DNA of 64,000 nt from Curtobacterium sp. L6-1 (GTDB lineage Bacteria; Actinomycetota; Actinomycetes; Actinomycetales; Microbacteriaceae). The stretch lies in contig NZ_CP076544.1 in assembly GCF_018885305.1 (NCBI RefSeq), positions 992,001 through 1,056,000 of the forward strand, given 5' to 3'. The stretch's first letter is position 1, and every line of letters begins with the position of its first letter. A program made the position numbers and the translations under genes. The notes beneath the pieces are model-generated. The model was given only the letters and a program-made list of their open reading frames with translations. It made no database searches and had not been told where the DNA came from. This document shows, in pieces, positions 1 to 8,258 of this stretch.

Positions 1-405
1 TACTACTTCGTCGACGACGCCGAGTTCGACCGCATGGTCCGCGACCGCGAACTGCTCGAGTGGGCGACCGTGCACAACTCGTACCGCTACGGCACCCCGC
101 GGCCGCCGATCGACCGGGCGCTCGACGCCGGCGAGAAGGTCATGCTCGAGATCGACCTGCAGGGTGCCCGTCAGGTGCGGGACGCCATGCCCGAGGCGGT
201 CCTGGTGTTCCTGCTGCCGCCGACGTGGGACGAACTCGTGCGTCGGCTCATCGGCCGGGGCACCGAGTCCGCCGAGGAGCAGGCCCGTCGGCTCGAGACC
301 GCGAAGGTGGAGCTGGCCGCGCAGGACGAGTTCGACGTGCGGATCGTGAACTCCGATGTCAGCACGGCGGCACGCGAGGTCGTAGACTTGTTCTCTGCGC
401 CCTGA
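1..405 (+). CDS. gmk: Guanylate kinase, 3' part
   Basis: GMP kinase (GMP + ATP to GDP + ADP), cytosolic purine salvage and synthesis. The window opens inside the gene: the reading frame is open from base 1 and ends at TGA 403-405, leaving 134 residues of a family that is usually about 190-210. The P-loop and N-terminal third lie outside the window. Visible family motifs are [15 protein letters not shown] (GMP-binding region) and [12 protein letters not shown]. The rpoZ promoter and a leader repeat overlap its last codons. Family assignment is firm; only the true start cannot be seen. Confidence 0.95.
   Translation, partial: YYFVDDAEFDRMVRDRELLEWATVHNSYRYGTPRPPIDRALDAGEKVMLEIDLQGARQVRDAMPEAVLVFLLPPTWDELVRRLIGRGTESAEEQARRLETAKVELAAQDEFDVRIVNSDVSTAAREVVDLFSAP
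383..388 (+). promoter_or_regulatory. Candidate -10 box for rpoZ (TAGACT)
   Basis: TAGACT lies inside the last codons of gmk, about 72 nt before the rpoZ ATG. It fits the actinobacterial housekeeping -10 consensus TANNNT. No good -35 is visible. This is an inference from motif and position only. Confidence 0.4.
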
Positions 406-444
406 CGGGTGCACCGATCCCCTGTGCCCTCACGGGTGCACCGA
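399..444 (+). repeat. Two-copy 19-bp direct repeat at the gmk-rpoZ junction
   Basis: The 19-mer GCCCTGACGGGTGCACCGA (399-417) recurs with one change (G to C at its sixth base) at 426-444, a period of 27 bp. The first copy contains the gmk stop codon; the second ends just before the rpoZ Shine-Dalgarno GAGGAG. It looks like a small tandem duplication in the rpoZ leader. Confidence 0.85.
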
Positions 445-460
445 CGACGAGGAGCAACCC

Positions 461-724
461 ATGGCCAACCCCCAGGGCATCATCGACCCGCCCATCGACG
501 ACCTGCTCAGCAAGGTCGAGTCGAAGTACGCGCTCGTCATCTTCGCCTCGAAGCGCGCCCGCCAGATCAACGACTACTACGCCGACCTGCACGAGGGCTC
601 GCTCTTCGACAACGTCGGCCCGCTCGTCGACTCGACGATCGACGACAAGCCGCTCTCGGTCGCGCTCCACGAGATCAACGAGGACAAGCTGACCGTCACC
701 AAGCAGCAGCAGCCCTCCGCCTGA
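461..724 (+). CDS. rpoZ: RNA polymerase omega subunit
   Basis: Small accessory subunit that helps beta-prime fold and assemble into RNA polymerase. It has 87 residues, normal for actinobacteria, with the conserved core [20 protein letters not shown] near residues 12-31 followed by RARQINDYY. The ATG is preceded by GACGAGGAGCAACCC, a good ribosome-binding site. It sits between gmk and metK, but the usual actinobacterial coaBC gene between rpoZ and metK is missing: metK starts 5 bp after the stop. Confidence 0.97.
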   Translation: MANPQGIIDPPIDDLLSKVESKYALVIFASKRARQINDYYADLHEGSLFDNVGPLVDSTIDDKPLSVALHEINEDKLTVTKQQQPSA

Positions 725-729
725 TCCCG

Positions 730-1941
730 GTGACGAGCGCACTCCGTCTGTTCACGTCGGAATCGGTGACCGAGGGTCACCCCGACAAGATCTGCGACCA
801 GATCTCGGACGCGATCCTGGACGCCCTGCTCACGGTCGACCCGCACGCGCGGGTCGCCGTCGAGACCATGGTGACGACCGGGCTCGTGCACGTCGCCGGT
901 GAGGTCACCACCTCCGGCTACGTCGAGATCCCGCAGCTGGTCCGCGACGTCATCACGGGGATCGGGTACGACTCCTCCGACGTGAGCTTCGACGGCCGTA
1001 CGTGCGGCGTCGAGATCTCGATCGGCGCGCAGTCCCCGGACATCGCGCAGGGTGTCGACGAGTCGCTCGACTCCCGCTCCGGCGCCGGTGTCGACCCGCT
1101 CGACCGCCAGGGTGCGGGCGACCAGGGCATCATGTTCGGCTTCGCGACGAACGAGACCCCGGAGTACATGCCCGTCGCCATCTGGCTCGCGCACCGCCTG
1201 GCCGAGAAGCTCGCCGCGGTCCGCAAGTCCGGCGAGCTGACGTACCTGCGTCCGGACGGCAAGACCCAGGTCACGGTCGGCTACGACGGCGTCACGCCGA
1301 AGACCGTCGAGACCGTGGTGCTCTCGACGCAGCACGCGCCGAGCGTCACGCTCGACCAGCTCACCGCCGACATCACCGAGCACGTCATCCGTCCGGTGCT
1401 CGCCATGGTCGATCTCGACGCGTCGCGCGTCGACGTCATCGTGAACCCGACCGGGCGCTTCGAGATCGGCGGTCCCCAGGGCGACGCCGGGCTCACCGGG
1501 CGCAAGGTGATCGTGGACACGTACGGCGGGGCCTCCCGCCACGGTGGCGGCGCCTTCAGCGGCAAGGACCCGTCGAAGGTCGACCGCTCGGCGGCGTACG
1601 CGCTGCGCTGGGTCGCGAAGAACGCCGTCGCGGCCGGACTCGCCGACCGCCTCGAGGTGCAGGTCGCGTACGCGATCGGCCGTGCCGCCCCCGTCGGGCT
1701 GTACGTCGAGTCGTTCGGGACCGGACACGTCGACGACGCCACGATCGAGGCCGCCATCCGCCAGGTGTTCGACCTGCGGCCCGCCGCGATCATCCGCGAC
1801 CTCGACCTGCTCACCCCGAAGTACGCCCAGACCGCCACGTACGGCCACTTCGGCCGCGAGCTGCCCGGGTTCACGTGGGAGCACCTCGATCGAGTCGAGG
1901 AACTCCGGACCGCGGCAGGACTCGTCTCCGCCGCCGTCTGA
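730..1941 (+). CDS. metK: S-adenosylmethionine synthase
   Basis: Makes SAM from methionine and ATP in the cytosol; homotetramer in characterised relatives. 403 residues, full family length. Motifs: GHPDKICDQ near residue 16, [10 protein letters not shown] near 128, and the P-loop-like [16 protein letters not shown] near 273. The open frame runs far upstream, but homology begins at [19 protein letters not shown], so GTG 730, 5 bp after the rpoZ stop, is chosen. It is probably cotranscribed with rpoZ and followed 8 bp later by priA. No SAM riboswitch is possible in so short a gap. Confidence 0.96.
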   Translation: MTSALRLFTSESVTEGHPDKICDQISDAILDALLTVDPHARVAVETMVTTGLVHVAGEVTTSGYVEIPQLVRDVITGIGYDSSDVSFDGRTCGVEISIGAQSPDIAQGVDESLDSRSGAGVDPLDRQGAGDQGIMFGFATNETPEYMPVAIWLAHRLAEKLAAVRKSGELTYLRPDGKTQVTVGYDGVTPKTVETVVLSTQHAPSVTLDQLTADITEHVIRPVLAMVDLDASRVDVIVNPTGRFEIGGPQGDAGLTGRKVIVDTYGGASRHGGGAFSGKDPSKVDRSAAYALRWVAKNAVAAGLADRLEVQVAYAIGRAAPVGLYVESFGTGHVDDATIEAAIRQVFDLRPAAIIRDLDLLTPKYAQTATYGHFGRELPGFTWEHLDRVEELRTAAGLVSAAV

Positions 1942-1949
1942 GGCCCGGC

Positions 1950-3950
1950 GTGGCCACCGTCGCGCGTGTCGTCCTCGACTCGCCGCTCCCGCAGCTGGAC
2001 CGTCTGTTCGACTACCGGGTGCCGGCCGAGTTCGAGGACGACTGCGTGCCGGGCGTGCGCGTCAAGGTGCCGCTGCGCTCCGGCGCCCGGATGACGGACG
2101 CCTACGTCGTCGAGGTCGTCCGGGACGACGCCCTCTCGCCGGAGCACGACTTCCCCGGTGAACTGAGCGTCGTCGAGGAACTCGTCAGCCCCGTGGCGGT
2201 CCTCGCGCCCGAGGTCTGGCGGCTCGCCCGCGCCGTCGCCGACCGTGCAGCCGGGGTCGCCAGCGACGTCCTGCGGCTGGCGGTCCCGACGCGGCAGGTC
2301 CGGCCCGAGAAGGCCTGGCTCGCCCGCGATCCCGAGTACGTGCCGCCCGCGGTCGTCCCCGTGCCGGTGGACGGCTACGGCGACGGCACGGTGGAGGCGG
2401 TGATCGACGCCGGGAGGCGGGCCGCGGTCAGCGCGATCCCGCACCCGGTCGCCCTGTCCGACGCCGACGAGGACCCGACCTGGGTGCCCGGTTGGGCGGC
2501 GACCCTGGCGCAGGCGGCCGCGCACACGCTGGCGGGGGAACGGTCGGCCGTCATCGCGGTCCCGGACTTCCGTGACGTGACCGACCTCGAGCGGGCCCTG
2601 CACGTGCTCGTGCCACCGGAGCGGGTCGTGCGGTTCGACGCGAAGCAGACGAACGGGCAGCGGGCCCGGGCACTCCTGACCGCCCGCACCCACCCGGTCG
2701 TGGCGATCGGCAGTCGCGCCGCGGTGTACGCGCCGGCGTCGGACCTCGGCCTCATCGCGCTCTGGGACGACGGGGACCCCTCGTTCGCCGAGCAGCGTGC
2801 CCCGTACGTGCACACCCGCGACGTCGCCCTCGTCCGCACCGCGCAGTCCGGTGCGGCGTTGCTCCTGCTCTCCCACGCCCGCAGCACCGACGTGCAGCGG
2901 CTCGTCGAGCTCGGGTGGTTGCAGGAGCTCACCCCGCACCGCGTCCGGGTGCCGAAGGTGGTGCCGACCGCGCACCAGACGAACGCCGACGGGTACGCGG
3001 CGCAGGCCCGCATCCCGAGCAGCGCGTGGCGCGCCGCGCGCGAGGCCAGCCGCGAGGGGCCGGTGCTCGTCCAGGTGTCGAACCCGGGCTTCGGCACGGG
3101 CCTGGTCTGCACCGCGTGTGGTGAGCGCGCACACTGCCGGGTGTGCGGTGGGCCGCTCGGCAGCCCGCACGCCGGCTCGACCCCGCAGTGCCGGTTCTGC
3201 GGCGCGCTCGCGGCCGGGTACCGCTGCCCGACGTGCGGCAACGGGAAGCTCAAGCCGGTCGGGCAGGGTGCGCAGCGGACCGCGGACGAACTCGGTCGGG
3301 CGTTCCCGAACACCCGCATCGTCGTCGCGGACGGTAGCCGTCCGGTGGACGAGGTCCCGGCACGCCCGGCCGTCGTCGTCGCCACCCGCGGCGCCGAACC
3401 GGACGTGGCGGGCGGGTACGCGTGCGTGCTCCTGCTCGACGGCGAGCGGATGCTGGCGCGCGAGGGGCTCCGCGTGCAGGAGGACGTCCTGCGGGTCTGG
3501 TCGAACGCGGCGGCGAAGGGCGCGCCCGGGGCTCCGGTCTACCTCGTCGGCATCGGCGGCAAACTCGCGAACGCGATGGCGCTGTGGCGACTCGACGGAC
3601 CGGCGCACGACGAACTGGCCGACCGCCGCGAGCTGTTCTTCCCGCCGGCCGTCCGGGTCGCGACGCTGACCGGCACCGACGAGGCCGTGACGGGTGCCGT
3701 CGAGGCGCTGGGGGACGCGCCCGTCGGGCCGGTGCTCGGTCCGGTGCCCGTGGACGACCCGACGCCGGGTACCGTCCGCGCGATCGTCCGCTTCCCCTAC
3801 GGGCACGGTGCCGAGGTCGCCGCGACCCTGAAGGCGGAGGTCATCCGTCGGTCGTCGACGCGCCGGGTGGTCGCCGGTGGCGCGAAGCGCCGCGCCGCAC
3901 CCGCGCTCCGCGTCCGCATGGACGACGCGGAGCCGTTCTCCGAGGTCTGA
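1950..3950 (+). CDS. priA: Primosomal protein N' (PriA), helicase-degenerate actinobacterial type
   Basis: Homologue of the replication-restart protein PriA, 666 residues from GTG 1950. The N-terminal 3'-DNA-binding domain (RVVLDSPLPQLDRLFDYRVP) is present. Near residues 385-435 there are eight cysteines in four CxxC pairs (CTAC, CRVC, CRFC, CPTC), the family's zinc-binding region. The helicase core looks decayed: no GxxxxGKT Walker A is visible in the expected region, and WDDGD replaces the usual DEEH box. It may therefore bind forks and recruit partners without unwinding DNA. Such PriA proteins are known in actinobacteria. The gene follows metK by 8 bp and ends before a strong terminator. 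Confidence 0.9.
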   Translation: MATVARVVLDSPLPQLDRLFDYRVPAEFEDDCVPGVRVKVPLRSGARMTDAYVVEVVRDDALSPEHDFPGELSVVEELVSPVAVLAPEVWRLARAVADRAAGVASDVLRLAVPTRQVRPEKAWLARDPEYVPPAVVPVPVDGYGDGTVEAVIDAGRRAAVSAIPHPVALSDADEDPTWVPGWAATLAQAAAHTLAGERSAVIAVPDFRDVTDLERALHVLVPPERVVRFDAKQTNGQRARALLTARTHPVVAIGSRAAVYAPASDLGLIALWDDGDPSFAEQRAPYVHTRDVALVRTAQSGAALLLLSHARSTDVQRLVELGWLQELTPHRVRVPKVVPTAHQTNADGYAAQARIPSSAWRAAREASREGPVLVQVSNPGFGTGLVCTACGERAHCRVCGGPLGSPHAGSTPQCRFCGALAAGYRCPTCGNGKLKPVGQGAQRTADELGRAFPNTRIVVADGSRPVDEVPARPAVVVATRGAEPDVAGGYACVLLLDGERMLAREGLRVQEDVLRVWSNAAAKGAPGAPVYLVGIGGKLANAMALWRLDGPAHDELADRRELFFPPAVRVATLTGTDEAVTGAVEALGDAPVGPVLGPVPVDDPTPGTVRAIVRFPYGHGAEVAATLKAEVIRRSSTRRVVAGGAKRRAAPALRVRMDDAEPFSEV

Positions 3951-3965
3951 CCGGACCCCGGACGC

Positions 3966-4003
3966 ACGGGAGGCCCGTGGCGATCCCGCCACGGGCCTCC
4001 CGT
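3966..4003. terminator. Hairpin terminator between priA and the DUF4383 gene
   Basis: A perfect 16-bp stem (3966-3981 with 3988-4003) and a 6-nt loop lie between the convergent priA and DUF4383 genes, so it can serve both strands. No U-tract follows. The arms carry the ACGGGAGGC/GCCTCCCGT motif seen in other intergenic hairpins of this window. Confidence 0.8.
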
Positions 4004-4034
4004 CGGTGTCGCCGACCCGGGTCGGCGACGGGTG

Positions 4035-4496
4035 CTACGCGCCGACCGGTGCGCGACGACCGCGCGACAGGACGACCCCGAGGGCGACCATGCCGACGGC
4101 GAGCACGAGGTGCAGCCAGTTGTCCGCCGAGTTGAGCGGCACGAAGTTCGCGGCGCTGTCGCTGCCCGCGGTGAAGAGGCCGTAGATCCAGAGGACGAAG
4201 TAGACGACGCCGCCGATGACGAGGTACAGCCGGGCGCCGCTGGCCCGACGCGCGGCCGCGACGCCGACGATGCCGAAGAGCAGGTGGACGATGTTGTGCA
4301 GCACGGACACCTGGAAGATGCCGAGCAGCATGCCCATCGAACCGTTGCCTGCGCCGCCGAGGTCCCCCGACGTGACGCCGGGGACGAACCCGGCGAGTCC
4401 GACGAGCAGGAAGACGATGCCGACGACGAGGGCGCCCTTCTGCACGGGCGTCTCGGCGAAGCTGGTGGGGGCGGGGGTGGAGAGTCGATCTGCCAT
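4035..4496 (-). CDS. DUF4383 membrane protein
   Basis: Function unknown. 153 residues with four predicted membrane segments: ALVVGIVFLLVGLAGFVPGV near 22-41, a second around GMLLGIFQVSVLHNIVHLLFGIVGV, a third at LYLVIGGVVYFVLWIYGLFT and a last at LHLVLAVGMVALGVVL. The HNIVHLLFG motif is typical of DUF4383. The ATG is preceded by GAAAGGA at good spacing, which decides against the longer upstream frame. It is a monocistronic gene convergent with priA and divergent from fmt. Confidence 0.85.
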   Translation of the reverse strand: MADRLSTPAPTSFAETPVQKGALVVGIVFLLVGLAGFVPGVTSGDLGGAGNGSMGMLLGIFQVSVLHNIVHLLFGIVGVAAARRASGARLYLVIGGVVYFVLWIYGLFTAGSDSAANFVPLNSADNWLHLVLAVGMVALGVVLSRGRRAPVGA

Positions 4497-4651
4497 GGTT
4501 CGTTCCTTTCCGGGAATCGCCTGAGAAGGTACCCGCCCCGGGCCGTGGTCGTCCGCCGACCCCGCGCTCCCGCGCGAGGCGGACAGCCCGGTCCACCGGA
4601 CCCGACCGACCGCGCCGGGGGAGCGCCGTCCGTCGTGGGAGACTGGAGCCC

Positions 4652-5590
4652 ATGCGTCTCGTCGTCGCCGGCAGCCCCGCTGCTGCGGTCCCCACCCTCC
4701 GCCGTCTGGCGGCGTCCGACCACGAGATCGCGGCGGTGCTGACCCGCCCGCCGACACCGCAGGGCCGCAAGCGCGTCCTGACCCCGACGCCCGTCGCCGT
4801 CGCGGCCGCCGAGCTCGGCCTGCCGGTGGTCGAGGCCGCCCGGGTCGACGACGCGGTCACCGCCCGGATCGCCGAGCTCGGTGTCGACCTCGGCGTGATC
4901 GTCGCCTACGGCGCGCTGCTGCGGCGACCGGCACTCGACGCCCCGCGCATGGGCTGGGTGAACCTGCACTTCTCCGACCTGCCGGCCCTCCGCGGTGCCG
5001 CGCCGGTGCAGCGTGCCGTGATGGCCGGTGCGACGACGACGGCGGCGACGGTGTTCCAGCTGGTGGAGGCCCTCGACGCCGGACCCGTCTTCGCCTCGGA
5101 ACCGTTCCCGATCGACGACGAGGCGACCTCGGGCGATGTCCTCGCCGCGATGGCCGACACCGGGGCCGAGCTCGTCGCCCGGGTCGTCGACGACCTGGCC
5201 GCCGGCACCGCGGTGGCGCACGAGCAGGTCGGCGAGGTCACCACCGCCCCGAAGCTCACCCTCGCGGACGGCCGCACCGACTTCACGGCACCGGCTGCCG
5301 TCGTGCACGCCCGGTTGCGCGGCGTCACGCCCGAGCCCGGTGCCTTCGCACACCTCGGCGAGACGCGGGTCAAGCTGCTCCGTGCGGGCCGGGTCCGTCC
5401 GGGAGGCGCGGGGGAGTCCGCCGCGCCGCTCGCGCCCGGCGCCCTCCGGCTCACCGACGGCGTCCTGCTCGTCGGCACGGCGGACGAGCCGCTCGTGCTC
5501 TGCGAGGTGCAGCCGGCCGGCAAGAAGGCGATGGACGCCGCGGCCTGGGCCCGCGGGCTCGGACCGCTCGACGGGAAGGTGCTCGCATGA
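4652..5590 (+). CDS. fmt: Methionyl-tRNA formyltransferase
   Basis: Formylates initiator Met-tRNA with 10-formyl-THF so translation can start with fMet. 312 residues, normal length. The family motif NLHFSDLPALRGAAPVQRAV lies near residues 101-120 and the C-terminal tRNA-binding domain starts near 205. The ATG has no Shine-Dalgarno sequence; a weak -10 (GAGACT, 4639-4644) ends 7 nt upstream, which suggests a leaderless mRNA. Its stop overlaps the next start (ATGA), so rsmB is coupled to it. Confidence 0.96.
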   Translation: MRLVVAGSPAAAVPTLRRLAASDHEIAAVLTRPPTPQGRKRVLTPTPVAVAAAELGLPVVEAARVDDAVTARIAELGVDLGVIVAYGALLRRPALDAPRMGWVNLHFSDLPALRGAAPVQRAVMAGATTTAATVFQLVEALDAGPVFASEPFPIDDEATSGDVLAAMADTGAELVARVVDDLAAGTAVAHEQVGEVTTAPKLTLADGRTDFTAPAAVVHARLRGVTPEPGAFAHLGETRVKLLRAGRVRPGGAGESAAPLAPGALRLTDGVLLVGTADEPLVLCEVQPAGKKAMDAAAWARGLGPLDGKVLA

Positions 5591-7236
5591 GCGCGGAACA
5601 GGCACGGTCGCGCGGCCCCCAGCGCGACGGCGGACGCGGGAGCGGCGGCCGGGACAGCGGCGGACGACAGGGCGGTGGTCCGACCGGGTCGGGTGCCGCA
5701 CGCCGTCCCGGTGGTCGACCGCAGGCTCCCCGCCAGGTGAGCGCCCGTCGGGTGGCCTTCGACGTGCTCCGCGCCGTGCAGGTCGACGACGCCTACGCGA
5801 ACCTGCTCCTGCCGACGCGCATCCGGCGCGCGGGGCTGAGCGCCCGGGACGCCGGCTTCGCGACCGAGCTGACCTACGGCACCATCCGGATGATCGGCCG
5901 GTACGACGCGGTCGTCGCCCTCGCGTCCGGACGGCGCGCGGACCTCGTCGAGGCCGACGTGCTCGACGTCATGCGCCTCGGCGTGCACCAGCTGCTCGGC
6001 ATGCGGACGCCGACGCACGCCGCGGTCTCGGCCACGGTGGAGCTCGCCCGGGAGGTCGGCGTGTCCCGCGCGACCGGCTTCGTCAACGCCGTCATGCGGA
6101 AGGTGGCCGCGAAGACCCCGGAGGAGTGGGACGCCCTGGTGACAGCGGGCCTCGGCGGCGAGGCGCTGCTCGCCACGCGGTGGTCGCACCCGGTCTGGGT
6201 CGTGTCGGCGCTCCGTGACGCTCTCGCCGCCGAGCGGTCGCGCGACGAACTCGCGGCGCTCCTCGCGGCCGACAACGAGGCGCCCCGGGTCCAGCTCGCC
6301 GCGCTGCCCGGCATCGCCACGGCCGAGGACGTGGAGCAGGCGACCGCCCGCACGGCGGGGGACGACGTCGAGGCCGGGGAGGAGCCTCCCGTCGGGCCCG
6401 CCGTCGACGACGACGTCGCCCCGGACGACGCGGCCAGCGACGACGACGGCACCGCCGCCCCGGCGCACGCAACCGCGCCGGTCGCACCCGACCTGCCCGT
6501 CTCGCCCGTCGGCATCCGCGGCGTGACCGGCGACCCCGCACGCGTCCCCGGTGTCGCCGCCGGCCGCCTCCGCGTGCAGGACGAGGGCTCGCAGCTCGCG
6601 GCCCTCGCCCTCTCCCGCTCCTCCGCGGTGCGCCCGGGCGAGCGCTGGCTCGACCTCTGCGCCGGGCCCGGGGGCAAGGCCGCGCTACTCGCGGCCGAGG
6701 CCGCGCAGTCCGGCGCGACCCTCGTCGCCAACGAACTCGTCCCCGCGCGCGTCGGACTCGTCCGGGAGGCCCTCCGCGACTTCCGGGACACCGTCACCGT
6801 CGTCGAGGGCGACGGCCGCCGCTACGGCACCGACGGCTCCGGCGTCACGTACGACCGCATCCTGCTCGACGCGCCGTGCACCGGGCTCGGCGCGCTCCGT
6901 CGTCGTCCGGAGGCGCGCTGGCGCAAGCAGCCGGAGGACGTCGCCGAACTGGCCGCGCTGCAGGAGGAACTGCTCGAGGCCGCGGTCCGGGTCCTCGCGC
7001 CCGGCGGCACGCTCGCCTACGTCACCTGCTCGCCGCACCTCGCCGAGACCCGCGGGCAGGTCGACGCCCTCATGCGTCGGCACGGGCACGAGCTCGAACA
7101 GCTCGACACCGCCGCGGTCGTCCGCTCGGTGGCCGCGCGCGACCCGCAGGTGGCCGACGGGCGGACCGCACAGCTCTGGCCGCACCGCATCGGCACCGAC
7201 GCGATGTTCATCGCACTCGTGCGCCGAACGGCCTGA
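5587..7236 (+). CDS. rsmB: 16S rRNA m5C methyltransferase, RsmB/Sun family
   Basis: SAM-dependent RNA cytosine-5 methyltransferase, probably acting on 16S C967. 549 residues, longer than E. coli RsmB (about 430). Order: a Gly/Arg-rich low-complexity head (1-45), a NusB-like RNA-binding domain (about 48-190), an acidic Ala/Asp/Pro-rich insert (about 250-305), then the Rossmann methyltransferase domain with LDLCAGPGGKAALLA (SAM), DAPCTGLG and YVTCS, the last two carrying the two catalytic cysteines. It overlaps fmt by 4 bp. Confidence 0.93.
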   Translation: MSAEQARSRGPQRDGGRGSGGRDSGGRQGGGPTGSGAARRPGGRPQAPRQVSARRVAFDVLRAVQVDDAYANLLLPTRIRRAGLSARDAGFATELTYGTIRMIGRYDAVVALASGRRADLVEADVLDVMRLGVHQLLGMRTPTHAAVSATVELAREVGVSRATGFVNAVMRKVAAKTPEEWDALVTAGLGGEALLATRWSHPVWVVSALRDALAAERSRDELAALLAADNEAPRVQLAALPGIATAEDVEQATARTAGDDVEAGEEPPVGPAVDDDVAPDDAASDDDGTAAPAHATAPVAPDLPVSPVGIRGVTGDPARVPGVAAGRLRVQDEGSQLAALALSRSSAVRPGERWLDLCAGPGGKAALLAAEAAQSGATLVANELVPARVGLVREALRDFRDTVTVVEGDGRRYGTDGSGVTYDRILLDAPCTGLGALRRRPEARWRKQPEDVAELAALQEELLEAAVRVLAPGGTLAYVTCSPHLAETRGQVDALMRRHGHELEQLDTAAVVRSVAARDPQVADGRTAQLWPHRIGTDAMFIALVRRTA

Positions 7237-7247
7237 CCACCCGCCGG

Positions 7248-7253
7248 TAGGCT
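7248..7253 (+). promoter_or_regulatory. -10 box of a predicted leaderless rpe transcript (TAGGCT)
   Basis: TAGGCT ends 6 nt before the rpe GTG and no Shine-Dalgarno sequence is present. This spacing puts the transcription start at or next to the start codon. Confidence 0.55.
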
Positions 7254-7259
7254 CGACGG

Positions 7260-7925
7260 GTGACGATCCGCATCTCGCCGAGCATCCTGTCCGCCGACTT
7301 CGCGAACCTCGAGCGTGAACTCCAGCGCATCGCGACCGCCGACATGGTGCACGTCGACGTCATGGACAACCACTTCGTGCCGAACCTGACGCTCGGCCTG
7401 CCGATCGTGCAGCGCCTGCAGCAGGTGTCGCCCGTGCCGCTCGACGTGCACCTCATGATCACGGACGCCGACACCGAGGCGCCGAAGTACGCCGAGACCG
7501 GGGCGTCGAGCGTGACGTTCCACTTCGAGGCGGCGACGGACCCGGTGGCGACCGCGGCGGCGATCCGATCGAACGGTGCTCGCGCCGCAGTCGCCGTGAA
7601 GCCCGGCACGCCGATCACGCAGGTGCTGCACCACCTCGACGCCTACGACATGGTCCTGCTCATGACCGTCGAGCCCGGCTTCGGCGGCCAGGCCTTCATG
7701 TCCGAGGTGATGCCGAAGCTCGCCGACGCCCGGGCCGCGGTGGACGCCTCCGGGCTCGACGTCTGGCTCGAGGTCGACGGCGGCATCGCGGTCGACACCG
7801 TCCCCGAAGCGGTCCGCAGCGGCGCCGACACCCTGGTCGCCGGCTCCGCCGTGTACGGCGGGGAACCGGCCGAGCGCATCACCGATCTCCGGGCGGCGGC
7901 ACGGCGTGCCCTCGCAGACCGGTAG
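7260..7925 (+). CDS. rpe: Ribulose-phosphate 3-epimerase
   Basis: Interconverts ribulose 5-phosphate and xylulose 5-phosphate in the pentose-phosphate pathway. A 221-residue TIM barrel of normal length. Motifs: SILSADFANLE near residue 6, the metal-binding VHVDVMDNHFVPNLT near 31-45, and the phosphate-binding VEPGFGGQAF near 138. GTG 7260 is chosen because the conserved N-terminus begins there and a -10 box lies 6 nt upstream. The stop codon TAG doubles as the first bases of the hisE -10 box. Confidence 0.97.
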   Translation: MTIRISPSILSADFANLERELQRIATADMVHVDVMDNHFVPNLTLGLPIVQRLQQVSPVPLDVHLMITDADTEAPKYAETGASSVTFHFEAATDPVATAAAIRSNGARAAVAVKPGTPITQVLHHLDAYDMVLLMTVEPGFGGQAFMSEVMPKLADARAAVDASGLDVWLEVDGGIAVDTVPEAVRSGADTLVAGSAVYGGEPAERITDLRAAARRALADR

Positions 7926-7928
7926 CCT
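7923..7928 (+). promoter_or_regulatory. -10 box of a predicted leaderless hisE transcript (TAGCCT)
   Basis: TAGCCT begins at the rpe stop codon and ends 6 nt before the hisE GTG, with no Shine-Dalgarno sequence between. Confidence 0.55.
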
Positions 7929-7934
7929 GGAACC

Positions 7935-8198
7935 GTGAAGACGTTCGACGACCTGTTCGCGGAGCTGACCGAGAAGGCGCGCACGCGTCCCGAGGGCTCC
8001 GGCACCGTCGCCGAACTGGATGCCGGTGTGCACCAGATCGGCAAGAAGATCGTGGAAGAGGCCGCCGAGGTCTGGATGGCGGCCGAGTACGAAGGTGACG
8101 AGCGCACCTCCGAGGAGATCTCGCAGCTCGTGTACCACCTGCAGGTGCTCATGGTCGCGAAGGGGCTCACCCCGGCGGACGTCTGGCGACATCTGTAG
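7935..8198 (+). CDS. hisE: Phosphoribosyl-ATP pyrophosphatase
   Basis: Second step of histidine synthesis: PR-ATP to PR-AMP plus pyrophosphate. 87 residues, a normal stand-alone HisE of the MazG-like fold. Metal-binding acidic motif [13 protein letters not shown] near residues 37-49 and [13 protein letters not shown] near 57-69. It is followed by hisG after 60 bp. HisI is a separate gene downstream, so there is no HisIE fusion. Confidence 0.96.
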   Translation: MKTFDDLFAELTEKARTRPEGSGTVAELDAGVHQIGKKIVEEAAEVWMAAEYEGDERTSEEISQLVYHLQVLMVAKGLTPADVWRHL

Positions 8199-8258
8199 GG
8201 AGCGCTGCCCGCAGCGCACCGCAGACCGTCACCGACCCCCTCCAGGAAGCAGACCCTG

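Noticed and set aside
725..729. SAM riboswitch before metK
   Set aside because: Only 5 bp separate rpoZ from metK, and nothing riboswitch-like is seen in the rpoZ leader.
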